Counted from the first letter of the stretch, positions 36,594 through 46,624 are shown. The stretch: 64,000 nt of DNA from Mycobacterium sp. Aquia_213 (GCF_026625985.1 NZ_CP113116.1:4526001-4590000); one strand, 5' to 3'. Translations and numbers: made by a program. The notes: a model not told the origin generated them from the letters alone.

Positions 36594-36640
36594 AACGAGC
36601 GTACGACGTTGCGGCCGGCGAAAGGACCGTTATCGAAAGG

Positions 36641-39600
36641 CTAGAGGAGTCCGAGCAATTGCAGGTCGGTGACGTATTTGACGATGATCGGCGCCGACAC
36701 GTGGGGGATGTCATTGTCGGGCCCGATTTTGGCTTCCTGCACCGCGGCACGGAACCGGTCGGTCGACGCTGACCCGCCGCGCATCGGCGTTGCGGGCCGC
36801 ACATATTGGGGGCCGGCCGAGTGCAGTAACTGCAGCACGCTGTTGTGTCGCTGCCGATCGGGCAGGCCACGCAGGCCGGCCTCGAACCGCCGCAACCATT
36901 CGTCGAAATCGTCGATGCGCTCGATGGGGTAGCCGGCTTCGATCAGCCAGTCCACGTATTCGTCGAGCCCGATGCCGTCGTCGTGCGGGTTCATCACGTG
37001 ATAGGTCTCGAACCCGTCGACGGTTTGGGCGCCCAGCACGGCGATCGCCTCGGCCACGAATCCGACGGGCAGCCCGTCGTAGTGCGCCCGTTGCCGGTTG
37101 CCGCTGGCGTCGCGCTGGTAGAACGAACCGGGCGCGACGCCGGTGGCCACCAGGCTCAGCACCATCCGCGTGACCAAGTCCGAGACGTTGAGCTGGCCCA
37201 GGTAGCTGGTGTCGGCCAGGATCATGCCGCTGCGGAACACCAGCACCGGCAGCCCGAACTGTTCATGGGCCTCGCGCAGCAGTACCTCACCGGCCCACTT
37301 GCTGTTGGCGTAGCCGTTGACAGAACTGCCGTCGTTCATCCGTGTCGGGTTGATGACCCGGATATCGGCGTCCTCGGTGAAGGCCGACCGCTCAATCGGG
37401 TCGCCGACGTTGGCCGTCGACACATAGGTGTAGGGCTTGAATTTGGTGGTCAGCGCCAGTCGGATCAGCTCGGCGGTGCCACCGACATTGGGTCCGAACA
37501 GCTCGCTGTAGGGCAGCACACCGTTGACCAAAGCGGCCGAATCGACAATCAGGTCAACGGTTTCGGCCAGATCCTGCCACGTCTGCTCGTCGAGGCCCAG
37601 GTTGGCGTGGGCCTTGTCCCCGGCGATGACCCGCAGATGACCGGCGGCCAGTTCCTGAAAGTGCGCCAGCAGCCGCGGATCCCCGCTGTCGAAGATCTTC
37701 TCGAGGCGTCGCAGCGCATCCGCATCGGACTTGCCCCGCACCAGACAGATCAGCGTGCCGTCGACCAGTTCCAGCTGCTCGAGCCATTGCAGCACCAGAT
37801 AACGCCCGAGGAAGCCCGTCGCGCCGGTCAACAGCACCGTGTGCACCTGCGTGCTCGGGCCCCGCAGCGCTCCGGCCGCTGAAAGCGCTGCAGCGTCAAG
37901 GAATTTGTCCAGGGTCAAATCCGCGGCGTGGATCTGGTCCGCATGGGCACCGTGCACGGCCACAAAGCGCGGATCGACAGTGTGGCGGTCCAGCTGTTGA
38001 CTCAAGGCGCTGACCGATGGCGCGTCGAACAGGATGCGGACGGTGAGGTCAGAGTCGAGGGCCTTGTTGATCGCGGCGATCAAACGCATGGCCGAGATGC
38101 TGTCTCCGCCAAGGTCGAAGAACGAGTCGTCGACCCCGACCCGCTCGACGCCAAGGGTCTGGGCGTAGATGCCGGCCAGGGTTTCCTCGACCGCGTTGCT
38201 CGGGGCGCGGTAGTCGGTGTGGTGGTATTGCGGCTCGGGCAAGGCGCTGGTGTCGAGTTTTCCGTTGACCGTCAACGGCAGCGCGTCGAGGACTACGATG
38301 GCGGCCGGGACCATGTAGGCCGGCAATCGCTTGGCCAACCGAGCACGCACACCAGCGACATCGACTGCCCCGGTGACGTATCCGACCAATCGTTTGGCGC
38401 CGGGACGGTCTTCACGAGCGATCACGACCGCGGCCTCGATGCCATCCAAATCGCTTAGCGCTGACTGGATTTCGCCTAGCTCGATGCGGTACCCACGGAT
38501 CTTGACCTGCTCGTCGGCGCGCCCCAAATACTGCAACTGCCCGTCAGCGCCCCAGCGCACCAGGTCCCCGGTGCGATACATACGTTGTCCTAGTGCGCCG
38601 CCGAACGGACAGGCCACAAATCGTGACGCCGTCAACCCGCCCCGACCAAGATATCCAGCACCCAAACCATATCCGGCCACATACAATTCACCGACCACGC
38701 CCGGGGCTACCCGGCGCAACCATCCGTCCAGCACGAACAACGCCGCCCCGGGCACCGGCGCACCAATCGGCGGTGTCCCCGACCCAGCAGTCAGCGGCGC
38801 ACTGACGGTCACGCACAGTGTCGTCTCGGTCGGCCCGTAGGCGTTGGTCATTACCCGCCCCGGCGCCCACCGATCCACCAACTCCGCCGAGCAGGCCTCA
38901 GCGGCAACCACCAGGGCTGCCGACTCCAAACCTTCGGGCGACAGCGCCGACACCGCCGATGGCGTCTGATGCAACACGGTGACTTGCTCGTCAATCAGCA
39001 AGGCCTGGAAGTCTTCTGGGAAGGCGGCCACCGACTCGGGGATGATCAGGAGCCGCGAGCCGTGCAACAGCGCACCCCAAATCTCTTCCACCGAGGCGTC
39101 GAACGCATAGGAGTACCACTGCGACCACACCTGCCCCGGACCCGATGGCAGGCCGACATGCAACGGGCCTAACAACTGAGTCACATTGTGATGACTGGTG
39201 AGCACGCCCTTCGGGACACCCGTGGTTCCCGAGGTGTACACGATGTGGGCGATGTCGTCGGGAGTCGGTGCCGGTAACGCGGTGCACGGCTGGGCCTTCA
39301 GCGTGGGATCGTCGACGTCGACGACCGGAATACCGGACGCATGAAACCGATCGGCCAGCTCCGCGGTGGTCACCGCCGCGATCGGCGCCGCGTCGGCCAG
39401 CACGAATTCGATGCGCGCATCCGGCACCGCCGGGTCCATCGGCAGGTAGGCCGCCCCCGACTTCAGGACGGCTAAGATCGCCACGATCGCCTCGGCCGAG
39501 CGCGAAAACAGCACCGCCACACACTCACCCGGACCCGCACCCCGCCCAACCAGCAAGTGCGCCAACCGATTAGATGCCTCGTCAAGCTCCCGATAGGTCA

Positions 39601-42600
39601 TCGTGTGACCGGCACAGCTGATCGCCACCGCGTCGGGCGTGCGAAGCACCTGTGCGGCAAACAATTCCGGAATCGACGCCCCGGTCACCGGCCGGCTCAA
39701 CACCGCCCGGTTACCCAGCACATCCAGCCGGTCTCGCTCGGCCGTATCGAGCAGATCTACGGACGATAACCGTCGCGACGGATCGCCCACCATCGCCGCT
39801 AACAACCGCTGCAACCTATCGATCAGTGCGGCAACACTTTCGGCGTCGAAAAGATCGACGTCGTATTCGACGCGCAATGCCATTTCGACGCCCGGCGCGG
39901 CTTGCAAGGTCAGTGGGTAGTGAGTGGATTCATTGCTGGTGAATCGCGTGACGGTCAGCTCGCCGGGCCCCGCCGATGCGCTGGCGTCGATCGGGTAGTT
40001 CTCGTAGACGAACAAGGTGTCGAACAGCTGGTCGTGACCGGTGATGCGGTGGATATCGGCCAGCGCCACGTGCTGATGTTCCAGCGTGTGGTTGTGGGCG
40101 GTGTGCAGTTGGCCGAGCAGCTCGGCGGTGGTGGTCGACGCCGTGACGCGGGCCCGCACCGGCACTGTGTTGATCAGCAGTCCCACAATCGATTCCGCAC
40201 CGGGCACATCGGTGGGGCGACCCGAGACCGTCGCGCCGAAGGCCACATCGTGCTGGCCGGTCAGCCACATCAGCAGCTGCGCCCAGCCGGCCTGCAAAAC
40301 GGTGTTGACGGTGGTGTGGCGTGCGCGGGCGAGTTGGGCCAACGCCTGGGTGGTCTGCTTCGACAGACTAAAGGATGTGTGGCCGCGCCGCCCCTGCGCA
40401 TGCTGCGAGCCGACCAGCGTGGGGGTGTCAAAGCCGGCGAGCGCCTCGCGCCAGGCCGCCTCGGCGGCAGCGGTGTCTCGATCGTCCAGCCAGCTGACGA
40501 ACCTGCGGAACGGCACCGGTGCGGGCAGTCGCTGACCGCTGTAGCTTGCGAAGATCTCCTGCAGCACAATCGGTAGCGACCAGCCGTCGAGCACGATGTG
40601 GTGGTTGGTGAGCACGAACCGATATTGGTTCGGCGCTGTGCGGATTAACGCCGCCCGAAACACCGGCGGATTGGCCAGGTCGCAGACCGCGATGCGTTCG
40701 TCGGCGCACAACCGCTGCACCTGCTCCTCGACGTCGCCGCTGTTGAGCTCGAGGTATTGCCATACGGGCGCGGGGTCGGCGGGAATGATTTGCACCGGCG
40801 GGTCGAACTGCGGGCAGAAGCGTGCTGCCAGGTTGGGATGGCGGGCGACGACGGTGTGCACCGCCTCGCACAGCCGGACCTGGTCCACCCGCCCGGTCAT
40901 GCTGATGTTCAGTTGTGGCGCATACGGATCGACACCGCTGCTCTGCGCGATGGTCGCGTGGAAGAACAGCCCCTGCTGCAGCGGGGTCAACGGGAGCATG
41001 TCGGCGATGCGATGCTGCTGCTCGAGCTCGCCGAGCTGCTGCTGGGTAAGCCGGGCGGGCAGGATGTCCGTCGGGGTCAGCCCGCCCCCGCCGCTGCGCA
41101 CCAGCGCGCAGATACCGGTCAGGGCGTCAAACCACAACTGGCTCAACCGGTTTACCTGGTCGCGGTCCAGCACGGAAGGCGCCCAGGTCCAGTCGGCGTG
41201 CAGGTGCGGGCCGGCTTCGGTGTCGAGGGTTCCGGCGTTCAGTGTCAAGGTGTGGCTCAGCGGCATCGGCACCGCCGTCGCCGCGGTGGTGGCCGACAGC
41301 GCGGCGACGCTGGGCCGCCACAAATCCGCGGTCAACTCGGCGAGACCGCCGAGGCGTCCGAGGTAGTTGAACGCGATCGACGGGTCCGGCCCGCTCAGGT
41401 CTACCTCGTCGTTGAGATAACGCAGCAATCCGTAGGTCACGCCATCGGGCAAGGCGCGCAGTTGTTCTTTGGCGTCTTTGATCACCGCCGCGAGCGCGGC
41501 GTCGCCGGCGGTTACCTGGGTCCAGATCAGCCCACCGACGCTCAACGCCACCGGGTACTTGGCGGTGAACCAGCCCACTGTGCGTGACACGTCCACCTGG
41601 GCGTCCGCCAGCTCGTGGCGCCCATGGCCTTCCACATCGATGCCGATCGGCGCGCCGCCGGTGCCCAGAAATTCCGCGCACGCCAGGCCGAAGGCAATCA
41701 CCAGAATGTCTTGCACGCCAGCGTGAAACGCCCCGGGCACCTCGCCGAGCAGCACGCGGGTGGTCTCGCCATCCAGCGACAGCGACAGCCTCCCGGCGTT
41801 GGCGTAGGTGTCCACCTCGGGCTGCACCGCCGGTAATGCCGCGGCGGTCGCGGCGACCGTCCGCCACACCTCGGCGCGCTCCGCGATGTCGGGGCGGCGC
41901 GCGTAGGCATCGAGCAACGATGACCAACGGGCAAACGATGTGCCGCCGGCCGGCAATACGACCGGCTGCCCGCTGCGGTGCAGCACCCAGGCAATATTGA
42001 GGTCTTCCAACAGAATTCGCCACGAGACCCCGTCGGTGGCGAGGTGGTGAATGATCAACGCCAGCTGGCTGGTCGAGGTAATCCACAGCGCGCTGACCAT
42101 CACCCCGGCCGCCGGATTAAGCCGCGACCGCGCCTTGACCAACGTCGCGTCGGACAACGCCTCCGCGATGTGCAGGCAGTCTTGGGCGCGCACCGAGCCC
42201 GGCTCGGGCACCTGCAGTGACCAACCCCCGGCGCCGTCGTCGTCGACATAGAGGCGCAGCATGGCATGCCGGTCCAGCAGGGCCTGCAGCACGACGCCGA
42301 AGTCGGCAGCGGTAACGCCGGTGGGGGCTTGGATGATCATCGTCTGGTTGAACTGGTCGACCGGGCCGTCCACGCCGTGCAGCCAGCGCATGATCGGCGT
42401 CGAGACGACCGGTCCGACGCCCTCGTCGGCCACGTCGTCCTCGCCGGTGGCGATCGTGGCCACGCGGGCCAGACCGGCCACGGTTTGTTCGACGAATATG
42501 TCGCGCGGGCGGCACAGCACTCCGGCGGCCCGCGCGCGGGCCACGATCCGCATCGACAGGATGCTGTCGCCGCCGAGGTCGAAGAACGAGTCGTCGATTC

Positions 42601-45502
42601 CGACGCGTTCCAGGCCGAGGACCTCGGCGTAGATGGCGGTCAGGATTTCCTCGACGGCGTTGGACGGTGCCCGGTACTCGGCGTCGCGGTACTCCGGTGC
42701 CGGCAGCGCCCGGGTGTCGAGTTTGCCGTTGACCGTCAACGGTAGGGCGGCCACCACCACGACCGCGGCCGGCACCATGTAGGCCGGCAATCGCGTTGCC
42801 AATCGGGCACGCGCGCCGTCGACTTCGACCGATCCGCGAACCACCTCGGTGACATAGCCCACCAGCCGTTTGTCGCCGGGCCGGTCCTCGCGAACCACCA
42901 CGACCGCGGCCTCAACCCCGTCCAAACCGCTTAGCGCTGCCTGGATTTCACCCAACTCGATGCGATACCCACGGACCTTGACCTGCTCGTCGGCCCGCCC
43001 GACATAGCGCAACTGCCCGTCGGGACCCCAGCACACCAGATCCCCGGTGCGATACATCCGCTGCCCAGATGCGAACGGGCAGGCCACAAACCGCGACGCC
43101 GTCAACCCCGCCCGGCGCAGATAGCCCAGCCCGACGCCAAGGCCGGCCACGTACAGCTCACCGACGACCCCGGGTGCCACCGGCCGCAACCGCGCGTCGA
43201 GCACGAACAACGCCGCACCCGGGATCGGCACCCCGATGGGTACCACGCCGTCCCCCGCGCGCAGGGGAACACTGACCGTTACGCACAGCGTGGTCTCGGT
43301 CGGCCCATAGGCGTTGGTCATGAGCCGCCCCGGCGCCCACCGATCCACCAACTCCACCGCGCACGGCTCGGCGGCCACGACCAGCGCGGCGGACTCCAGG
43401 CCTTCGGGCGTCAGCGCCGACACCGCCGACGGCGTCTGGTGCAACACGGTGACCCGCTCGTCAATCAGCAAGGCCTGGAAGTCATCCGGGACCGCCGCCA
43501 CCGACTCGGGCACGATCAGCAGTCGAGACCCGTGCAACAACGCACCCCAGATCTCTTCCACCGAGGCGTCGAACGCATACGAATACCACTGCGACCACAC
43601 CTGCCCCGGACCCGACGGCAGGCCGACGTGCAACGGGCCCAGCAGCTGGGTCACGTTGTGATGCGTGGTCGCAACGCCTTTGGGTACACCCGTGGTGCCC
43701 GAGGTGTACACGATGTGGGCGATGTCGTCGGCGGCCGGCGCCGGCAATGCCGCGCCGGATCGCGTGCGGATGCCGGGATCGTCGACCTCGATCACCACCA
43801 GCCGATGGCCATCGAAACGCCCGGCCAACTCGGCGGTGCTGATCGCCGCGATCGGCGCGGCGTCGGTGAGCATGAACTCGATGCGCGAATCGGGCACCGC
43901 GGAGTCGATCGGCAGGTAGGCCGCCCCCGACTTCAGAACGGCCAAAATCGCCACGATCGCCTCCGCCGATCGCGGAAGCAGCACGGCCACGCAGTGACCC
44001 GGCTCCGCGTCAAGCTCAATCAACAAGTGCGCCAGCCGATTAGAAGCCTCGTCGAGTTCGCCATACGTCATCGTGCGACCCGCACAGCTGATCGCGACCG
44101 CTTCGGGGGTACGAACCACCTGTGCGGCAAACAATTCCGGAATCGACGCCCCGGTCACCGGCCGGTCGAGCACCGCCCGATTGCCGAGCAGGTCCAACCG
44201 TGCCCGCGCGTGGTCATCAAGCAGCGGAACCTCGCCGACGATCACGGACGGATCAGCCACCAGGAGACGGTCGAAGAGCGATTCCAGACGGGTGATGTGC
44301 CCGGCGATCTCGTCGTCGGCATACCGGTCTGGATTCCACGCGAAGTGGACCCGCGGCGCGCCGTCACCCCACTGCGGATAGATGTTGACCGCGATGTCTT
44401 GGATGGGGAAGTTGCTCAATATGTTGCAGATGGCTTTGGAAGGGCCAAAATAGAGCGGGGCCGCGAAGTCGAGCACGTTGATCGTCGGGCCGAACTCGAG
44501 GTTCGTGTCCAGACGATTTCCGATGATGTCCGGGAAGCGCCGAAACTGTTGATGCCGCAGCGCCCCAACGACGGCCTTGCCGACCCGATCGGTGAGCGCG
44601 CCGATCGTGTCGCCGTCAGAGACATCGACGACCAGGGGCACCATGTTCGACACCATGCCCGCGCAGTTTTTGAGTGCCGCGGTCGTCCGTGCCGAGACCG
44701 GCAACGACAGCGAGACATTCTGTTGCCCGGTCGTTTTCGCGATGAACACCGCCATGGCCGCGACAACCCGTGCGACGTCGAACTGGCCCTGCCCGTCCTG
44801 GTGCTGCGGGCAGTCCAGTTCACGCACCAGCGGGTGGCGCGGCGCCACCGACCGTTGCCGTCCCGACAGATCGATGACTTCCGGGGACCCGCGCAGGACG
44901 CTCTGCCAGTACTCGGCATCGGCGTGACTGCGTGAAGACTGCTGATATTTCTCATCCGCGGCACGGATCAGGGCGAACTCCGAGAAATCAACCTCGCCGG
45001 TATGCGCCGCCGCACCCGAGTAGACCTCCGCGACGTGCCGCACAAAACTGTAGGCGCCGAAGCCGTCGAACAGGACGTGGTGCACGCGCAGGTAGAAGTA
45101 GGACAGCGCTTCGGTGATCCGCAGCAACACGAAGTTGGTGAGCCGGTCCCGAACCACATCGACGGGCCGACGGTAGTCGTCGTCCATCCAGCTACGGGCG
45201 GCGGCCACCGCGTCGGACTCGGCACGCAGATCGACACATTGCAGGGTCTGCGGCACCGAATGGTCGAGCACGAAGACCGGTTCGCTAGCGTCTAGGGTAA
45301 GCCGCGCACATGGTGTGCCGAACCGGGTGGCCGCCGATTCGCAGGCGGCCATTAGCTTTTCGGCATCGACATCGTGGTTGATCTCGACATAACCCGCGAA
45401 ATTGTAAGGGACTTCGGGTCGGAGTTCTTGGGCAACCCATATCGAACGCTGCGCCGGGGTCAACGAACCCAGCGTGTCCTGTTGCTGACCGTAATTGAGC
45501 AT
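36641..45502 (-). CDS. Dimodular NRPS with terminal reductase (C-A-PCP-E-C-A-PCP-R)
   Basis: A 2953-residue synthetase. Order: C1 (HHVLFDG at 141), A1 (core YTSGTTGVPKG near 596), PCP1 (GGDS, Ser980), epimerase E (HHLATDG near 1151; GWFTAKYPV), C2 (HHIVLDG near 1633), A2 (core near 2085), PCP2 (Ser2468), NAD(P)-dependent reductase R (VLLTGATGFLG near 2555, Tyr/Lys in GYANSK near 2729). Both A domains show, by manual alignment to GrsA, the pocket D-A-E-H-V-A-A-L-C; the acidic 239 residue suggests a basic amino acid. The first residue would be epimerised to D; the chain is released reductively as aldehyde or alcohol. C1 needs an upstream acyl donor. It follows the formyltransferase by 53 bp. 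No MbtH-like gene is in the window. Confidence 0.95.
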   Translation of the reverse strand: MLNYGQQQDTLGSLTPAQRSIWVAQELRPEVPYNFAGYVEINHDVDAEKLMAACESAATRFGTPCARLTLDASEPVFVLDHSVPQTLQCVDLRAESDAVAAARSWMDDDYRRPVDVVRDRLTNFVLLRITEALSYFYLRVHHVLFDGFGAYSFVRHVAEVYSGAAAHTGEVDFSEFALIRAADEKYQQSSRSHADAEYWQSVLRGSPEVIDLSGRQRSVAPRHPLVRELDCPQHQDGQGQFDVARVVAAMAVFIAKTTGQQNVSLSLPVSARTTAALKNCAGMVSNMVPLVVDVSDGDTIGALTDRVGKAVVGALRHQQFRRFPDIIGNRLDTNLEFGPTINVLDFAAPLYFGPSKAICNILSNFPIQDIAVNIYPQWGDGAPRVHFAWNPDRYADDEIAGHITRLESLFDRLLVADPSVIVGEVPLLDDHARARLDLLGNRAVLDRPVTGASIPELFAAQVVRTPEAVAISCAGRTMTYGELDEASNRLAHLLIELDAEPGHCVAVLLPRSAEAIVAILAVLKSGAAYLPIDSAVPDSRIEFMLTDAAPIAAISTAELAGRFDGHRLVVIEVDDPGIRTRSGAALPAPAADDIAHIVYTSGTTGVPKGVATTHHNVTQLLGPLHVGLPSGPGQVWSQWYSYAFDASVEEIWGALLHGSRLLIVPESVAAVPDDFQALLIDERVTVLHQTPSAVSALTPEGLESAALVVAAEPCAVELVDRWAPGRLMTNAYGPTETTLCVTVSVPLRAGDGVVPIGVPIPGAALFVLDARLRPVAPGVVGELYVAGLGVGLGYLRRAGLTASRFVACPFASGQRMYRTGDLVCWGPDGQLRYVGRADEQVKVRGYRIELGEIQAALSGLDGVEAAVVVVREDRPGDKRLVGYVTEVVRGSVEVDGARARLATRLPAYMVPAAVVVVAALPLTVNGKLDTRALPAPEYRDAEYRAPSNAVEEILTAIYAEVLGLERVGIDDSFFDLGGDSILSMRIVARARAAGVLCRPRDIFVEQTVAGLARVATIATGEDDVADEGVGPVVSTPIMRWLHGVDGPVDQFNQTMIIQAPTGVTAADFGVVLQALLDRHAMLRLYVDDDGAGGWSLQVPEPGSVRAQDCLHIAEALSDATLVKARSRLNPAAGVMVSALWITSTSQLALIIHHLATDGVSWRILLEDLNIAWVLHRSGQPVVLPAGGTSFARWSSLLDAYARRPDIAERAEVWRTVAATAAALPAVQPEVDTYANAGRLSLSLDGETTRVLLGEVPGAFHAGVQDILVIAFGLACAEFLGTGGAPIGIDVEGHGRHELADAQVDVSRTVGWFTAKYPVALSVGGLIWTQVTAGDAALAAVIKDAKEQLRALPDGVTYGLLRYLNDEVDLSGPDPSIAFNYLGRLGGLAELTADLWRPSVAALSATTAATAVPMPLSHTLTLNAGTLDTEAGPHLHADWTWAPSVLDRDQVNRLSQLWFDALTGICALVRSGGGGLTPTDILPARLTQQQLGELEQQHRIADMLPLTPLQQGLFFHATIAQSSGVDPYAPQLNISMTGRVDQVRLCEAVHTVVARHPNLAARFCPQFDPPVQIIPADPAPVWQYLELNSGDVEEQVQRLCADERIAVCDLANPPVFRAALIRTAPNQYRFVLTNHHIVLDGWSLPIVLQEIFASYSGQRLPAPVPFRRFVSWLDDRDTAAAEAAWREALAGFDTPTLVGSQHAQGRRGHTSFSLSKQTTQALAQLARARHTTVNTVLQAGWAQLLMWLTGQHDVAFGATVSGRPTDVPGAESIVGLLINTVPVRARVTASTTTAELLGQLHTAHNHTLEHQHVALADIHRITGHDQLFDTLFVYENYPIDASASAGPGELTVTRFTSNESTHYPLTLQAAPGVEMALRVEYDVDLFDAESVAALIDRLQRLLAAMVGDPSRRLSSVDLLDTAERDRLDVLGNRAVLSRPVTGASIPELFAAQVLRTPDAVAISCAGHTMTYRELDEASNRLAHLLVGRGAGPGECVAVLFSRSAEAIVAILAVLKSGAAYLPMDPAVPDARIEFVLADAAPIAAVTTAELADRFHASGIPVVDVDDPTLKAQPCTALPAPTPDDIAHIVYTSGTTGVPKGVLTSHHNVTQLLGPLHVGLPSGPGQVWSQWYSYAFDASVEEIWGALLHGSRLLIIPESVAAFPEDFQALLIDEQVTVLHQTPSAVSALSPEGLESAALVVAAEACSAELVDRWAPGRVMTNAYGPTETTLCVTVSAPLTAGSGTPPIGAPVPGAALFVLDGWLRRVAPGVVGELYVAGYGLGAGYLGRGGLTASRFVACPFGGALGQRMYRTGDLVRWGADGQLQYLGRADEQVKIRGYRIELGEIQSALSDLDGIEAAVVIAREDRPGAKRLVGYVTGAVDVAGVRARLAKRLPAYMVPAAIVVLDALPLTVNGKLDTSALPEPQYHHTDYRAPSNAVEETLAGIYAQTLGVERVGVDDSFFDLGGDSISAMRLIAAINKALDSDLTVRILFDAPSVSALSQQLDRHTVDPRFVAVHGAHADQIHAADLTLDKFLDAAALSAAGALRGPSTQVHTVLLTGATGFLGRYLVLQWLEQLELVDGTLICLVRGKSDADALRRLEKIFDSGDPRLLAHFQELAAGHLRVIAGDKAHANLGLDEQTWQDLAETVDLIVDSAALVNGVLPYSELFGPNVGGTAELIRLALTTKFKPYTYVSTANVGDPIERSAFTEDADIRVINPTRMNDGSSVNGYANSKWAGEVLLREAHEQFGLPVLVFRSGMILADTSYLGQLNVSDLVTRMVLSLVATGVAPGSFYQRDASGNRQRAHYDGLPVGFVAEAIAVLGAQTVDGFETYHVMNPHDDGIGLDEYVDWLIEAGYPIERIDDFDEWLRRFEAGLRGLPDRQRHNSVLQLLHSAGPQYVRPATPMRGGSASTDRFRAAVQEAKIGPDNDIPHVSAPIIVKYVTDLQLLGLL
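38190..39730 (-). repeat. Second NRPS adenylation region, duplicate of 42650-44210
   Basis: The A2 region is highly similar at DNA level to the A1 region; for example 39061-39175 and 43531-43640 differ at only a few bases. Both share the same binding-pocket code. The similarity suggests recent duplication or gene conversion inside the synthetase gene. Confidence 0.75.
42650..44210 (-). repeat. First NRPS adenylation region, duplicate of 38190-39730
   Basis: The partner of the repeat above. The best-conserved block covers the A3-A6 core motifs including the substrate pocket; similarity falls off in the flanking C, E and PCP regions. Boundaries are approximate. Confidence 0.75.
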
Positions 45503-45555
45503 TTACGAGGAACCGAAATAGTTAGCCGCGCAAGAGTTTTTGGTTGACCTCCGCA

Positions 45556-46494
45556 CTATGGGTTGCTATCCAGGTAGCCCCCACGCCGAAAGTATTTTTC
45601 CCCAGAGCATTCGACTCCGTCCGACGAGCGGACACGCGTGATCAGCAGGCCGCGGTTGCGGCCCCGGCGCACGTCAGGCCCGCATGCCACCACGCCGCCT
45701 TCCTCCTGCACCATCACCCGGCCCGCCGTGCCGCCGTAACGGGCCTCGGAAACACGCGCCTCCAGAACTTCGATCCGCTCCCCGCGGTAGAAGGTGAACG
45801 CTCGCGGGTAGGGGTCGGACAGTGCACGCACAAACCGCTCGAGATCCTCGGCAGGCCAACTCCAGTCGATCAAGCTGTCGCGTTCCGAACGCTTGTGGAA
45901 GTACGTCCGTTCGGCCTTGTTCTGCGGCCGAAAGACCGCGGTGCCGGAATCCAGAGCGGTCAACGCCTCGTCCAGCGCGCCGGGTATCAGATCCATGCCC
46001 CGCATGACCAACTCGGTGCCGGTATCGGCCGGGCCGATCGGCAGCGAACGCTGCACCAGGATTTCGCCGGTGTCCAGACCGTCGTCCATCCGGTGCACAG
46101 TCAAACCGAATTCCGACTCGCCACTGATCAACGCCCACAACACCGGCGAAAAGCCGGTGAGTTTCGGCAGCAGCGAATCGTGGAAGTTCAAGGTGCCGTG
46201 CGGCGGAAGGTCATACAGCTCCGCCGGCATCCGGTGGTACCAGCTGTTGACGACGATGACTTCGGGCTCGAAGTGACTGACCAAATCGATGGTCTCGGCG
46301 TCAACCCGCTCGGCGAAATGCACTGGAATGCCGTGCTCGCGGGCGAGTTGGTCGACCGGCGCGGACCAGATCGCCTTATAGGATTCGTCGCTGGCCGGAT
46401 GGGTCACCGCGAGTACGACCTCGTGCTCGAGATCGATCAACGCCTTAAGGGTTTTGTAGCCCCACGTCTGGAATCCGAAAAACACAATGCGCAT
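45556..46494 (-). CDS. Formyltransferase of the FxbA type (siderophore formylation)
   Basis: A 312-residue member of the methionyl-tRNA formyltransferase/GART superfamily. The N-terminus MRIVFFGFQTWG is that of the exochelin enzyme FxbA as I recall it. The catalytic Asn and His lie in NFHDSLLPKLTGF, and the Asp in HRMDDGLDTGEI, so the site looks intact. A C-terminal OB-like domain follows. It would transfer formyl from 10-formyl-THF to an amine such as hydroxyornithine. It is not the housekeeping Fmt by context: it lies 53 bp upstream of the NRPS gene and behind an IdeR-box-like element. ATG 46494 fits the conserved N-terminus; an in-frame GTG is at 46509. Confidence 0.9.
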   Translation of the reverse strand: MRIVFFGFQTWGYKTLKALIDLEHEVVLAVTHPASDESYKAIWSAPVDQLAREHGIPVHFAERVDAETIDLVSHFEPEVIVVNSWYHRMPAELYDLPPHGTLNFHDSLLPKLTGFSPVLWALISGESEFGLTVHRMDDGLDTGEILVQRSLPIGPADTGTELVMRGMDLIPGALDEALTALDSGTAVFRPQNKAERTYFHKRSERDSLIDWSWPAEDLERFVRALSDPYPRAFTFYRGERIEVLEARVSEARYGGTAGRVMVQEEGGVVACGPDVRRGRNRGLLITRVRSSDGVECSGEKYFRRGGYLDSNP

Positions 46495-46568
46495 GACGCC
46501 AAAACCCACTCACTGTTCGCCCCGGCCATGACGGCACTCCGCGGAGCACCATCCACAAGCAGGGAAGC

Positions 46569-46587
46569 TTACCTTAGGCTTCCCTAA
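46569..46587. promoter_or_regulatory. IdeR-box-like iron-response element
   Basis: TTACCTTAGGCTTCCCTAA matches the 19-bp mycobacterial iron-box consensus TTAGGTTAGGCTAACCTAA at 15 of 19 positions. It contains the perfect palindrome CTTAGG-CTTC-CCTAAG (46573-46588). It is placed 74 bp upstream of the formyltransferase ATG and downstream of the MFS gene's stop. It predicts repression by IdeR-Fe(II) of the formyltransferase-NRPS operon when iron is sufficient. Confidence 0.8.
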
Positions 46588-46624
46588 GTTAGCGACCCGG
46601 CAGCTGCGGCATGAACGCGAAGGA

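Noticed and set aside
36845..44935. Several long plus-strand frames opposite the NRPS gene (for example 36845-37882, 39902-40576, 40757-41587, 43439-44935)
   Set aside because: All mirror the third-position GC bias of the NRPS, repeat where the A domains repeat, and have no protein-like motifs.
36641..45502. A relation to the isonitrile lipopeptide synthetase (Rv0101 cluster)
   Set aside because: Both end in a reductase, but the FcoT, FadD10, ACP and Fe-oxidase partners are absent here, and this protein has an added C1 and E domain.
45556..46494. Housekeeping methionyl-tRNA formyltransferase (fmt)
   Set aside because: The neighbours are an NRPS and an iron box, not def/sun-type genes, and the N-terminus fits the FxbA group; the fold is shared.
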